A DNA stretch of 64,000 bases. It comes from Melioribacteraceae bacterium. GTDB lineage: Bacteria; Bacteroidota; Ignavibacteria; Ignavibacteriales; Melioribacteraceae. Location: the NCBI GenBank assembly GCA_027030245.1, contig JALVFE010000013.1, positions 45,237 through 109,236 on the forward strand, written 5' to 3'. The number at the start of each line of letters is the position of its first letter. The stretch's first letter is position 1. A program made the translations under genes and the position numbers. The notes under the pieces were generated by a model that worked only from the letters and a program-made list of their open reading frames with translations, was not told the origin of the DNA and searched no databases. Shown here piece after piece: positions 63,774-64,000 of this stretch.

Positions 63774-64000
63774 ATGCAAGACAAACTTAATAATTTTAAG
63801 TTAATTTTTCTACAAAAATTTTTATTATATCTTACATTTTTTTTTGTTACGTTTTTGTCGCAATTAAGTTTACATGCCCAAACAACTTATACTATGTCGG
63901 CAAAGAACGGCGTTCAGATCAATTCAACAACATTCGAATTCGAAATAAGTATAAAGAGCGAAGGCGAACAATTTGCGTTAACATCTTATCAATGTGCATT
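63774..64000 (+). CDS. secreted protein, N-terminal part only, cohesin-like or T9SS-cargo type
   Basis: 75 codons are open from ATG 63774 to the right edge. A long signal peptide (~1-36, with LYLTFFFVTFLSQLSLHA) is cut before QTTYTMSA. The next residues, KNGVQINSTTFEFEISIKSEGEQFALTSYQ, look like the first strands of a beta-sandwich found at the start of secreted Ignavibacteria-type proteins, somewhat reminiscent of cohesin modules. The rest, including any sorting domain, is outside the window. The RBS AAAGG or GGGAG lies upstream. Expression is probably from the sigma-54-like promoter at 63544. Confidence 0.6.
   Translation, partial: MQDKLNNFKLIFLQKFLLYLTFFFVTFLSQLSLHAQTTYTMSAKNGVQINSTTFEFEISIKSEGEQFALTSYQCA

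Overview
The window looks like chromosomal DNA of an Ignavibacteria-type bacterium (Bacteroidota/Chlorobiota side). The strongest signs are two large secreted proteins ending in a type IX secretion (T9SS) C-terminal domain of the NYPNPFNPSTT...FGLP type, AT-rich DNA, and many ATG starts preceded by A-rich leaders rather than a strong Shine-Dalgarno. This placement is inference; no rRNA is present to test it.

Region 1 (1-9.3 kb) is ordinary chromosome. It holds the 5' part of a DUF5060-type glycosidase-like gene, a class I glutamine amidotransferase-like gene, a YgjV-like membrane protein, a TauE/SafE transporter, a methyltransferase, a Sua5-type threonylcarbamoyl-AMP synthase, an inositol-phosphatase-family enzyme, thioredoxin, a macrodomain protein, a small membrane-anchored protein, enolase and tRNA-Arg(CCT).

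Region 2 (9.3-56.4 kb, almost all on the minus strand) is one very large exopolysaccharide (EPS)/capsule locus. Reading with transcription, it has these units. (a) 56353->36650: 15 genes, namely uronate epimerase, Wzx flippase, a GT39-like membrane protein, many glycosyltransferases, heparinase-like lyase, O-antigen ligase/polymerase, deacetylase, CapK-like adenylating enzyme and Wzi. (b) 36238->33965: Wzc-type BY-kinase. (c) 33882->18354: an HxH-motif protein, GT4 enzymes, GlpD-like oxidoreductase, methyltransferase, two sugar epimerase-like SDRs, AsnB, two LPG-synthase-like membrane proteins, an acetyltransferase and a T9SS-sorted SGNH hydrolase. (d) 17937->12596: two GT2 enzymes and a T9SS-sorted Ig/LamG/FN3 protein. 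(e) 12254->10198: the initiating phosphoglycosyltransferase and a short SLBB protein. Unit assignments are inferred from spacing and terminators.

Region 3 (56.4-64 kb, plus strand, visibly more AT-rich) carries an asparagine-synthase-like gene without the glutaminase cysteine, a beta-helix protein with a dockerin-like end, a methyltransferase, two long gene-poor stretches, and the first 75 codons of another secreted protein.

The most notable observation is regulatory. Sequences resembling sigma-54 -24/-12 promoters (consensus TGGCAC-N5-TTGCA) sit upstream of most transcription units in regions 2 and 3. Several have TGTGA-N6-TCACA-like palindromes nearby. Together with EPS genes and sorted surface proteins in one locus, this suggests a T9SS counterpart of the sigma-54-controlled EPS/PEP-CTERM loci known in other bacteria. 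That link is a hypothesis based on reading the sequence by eye.
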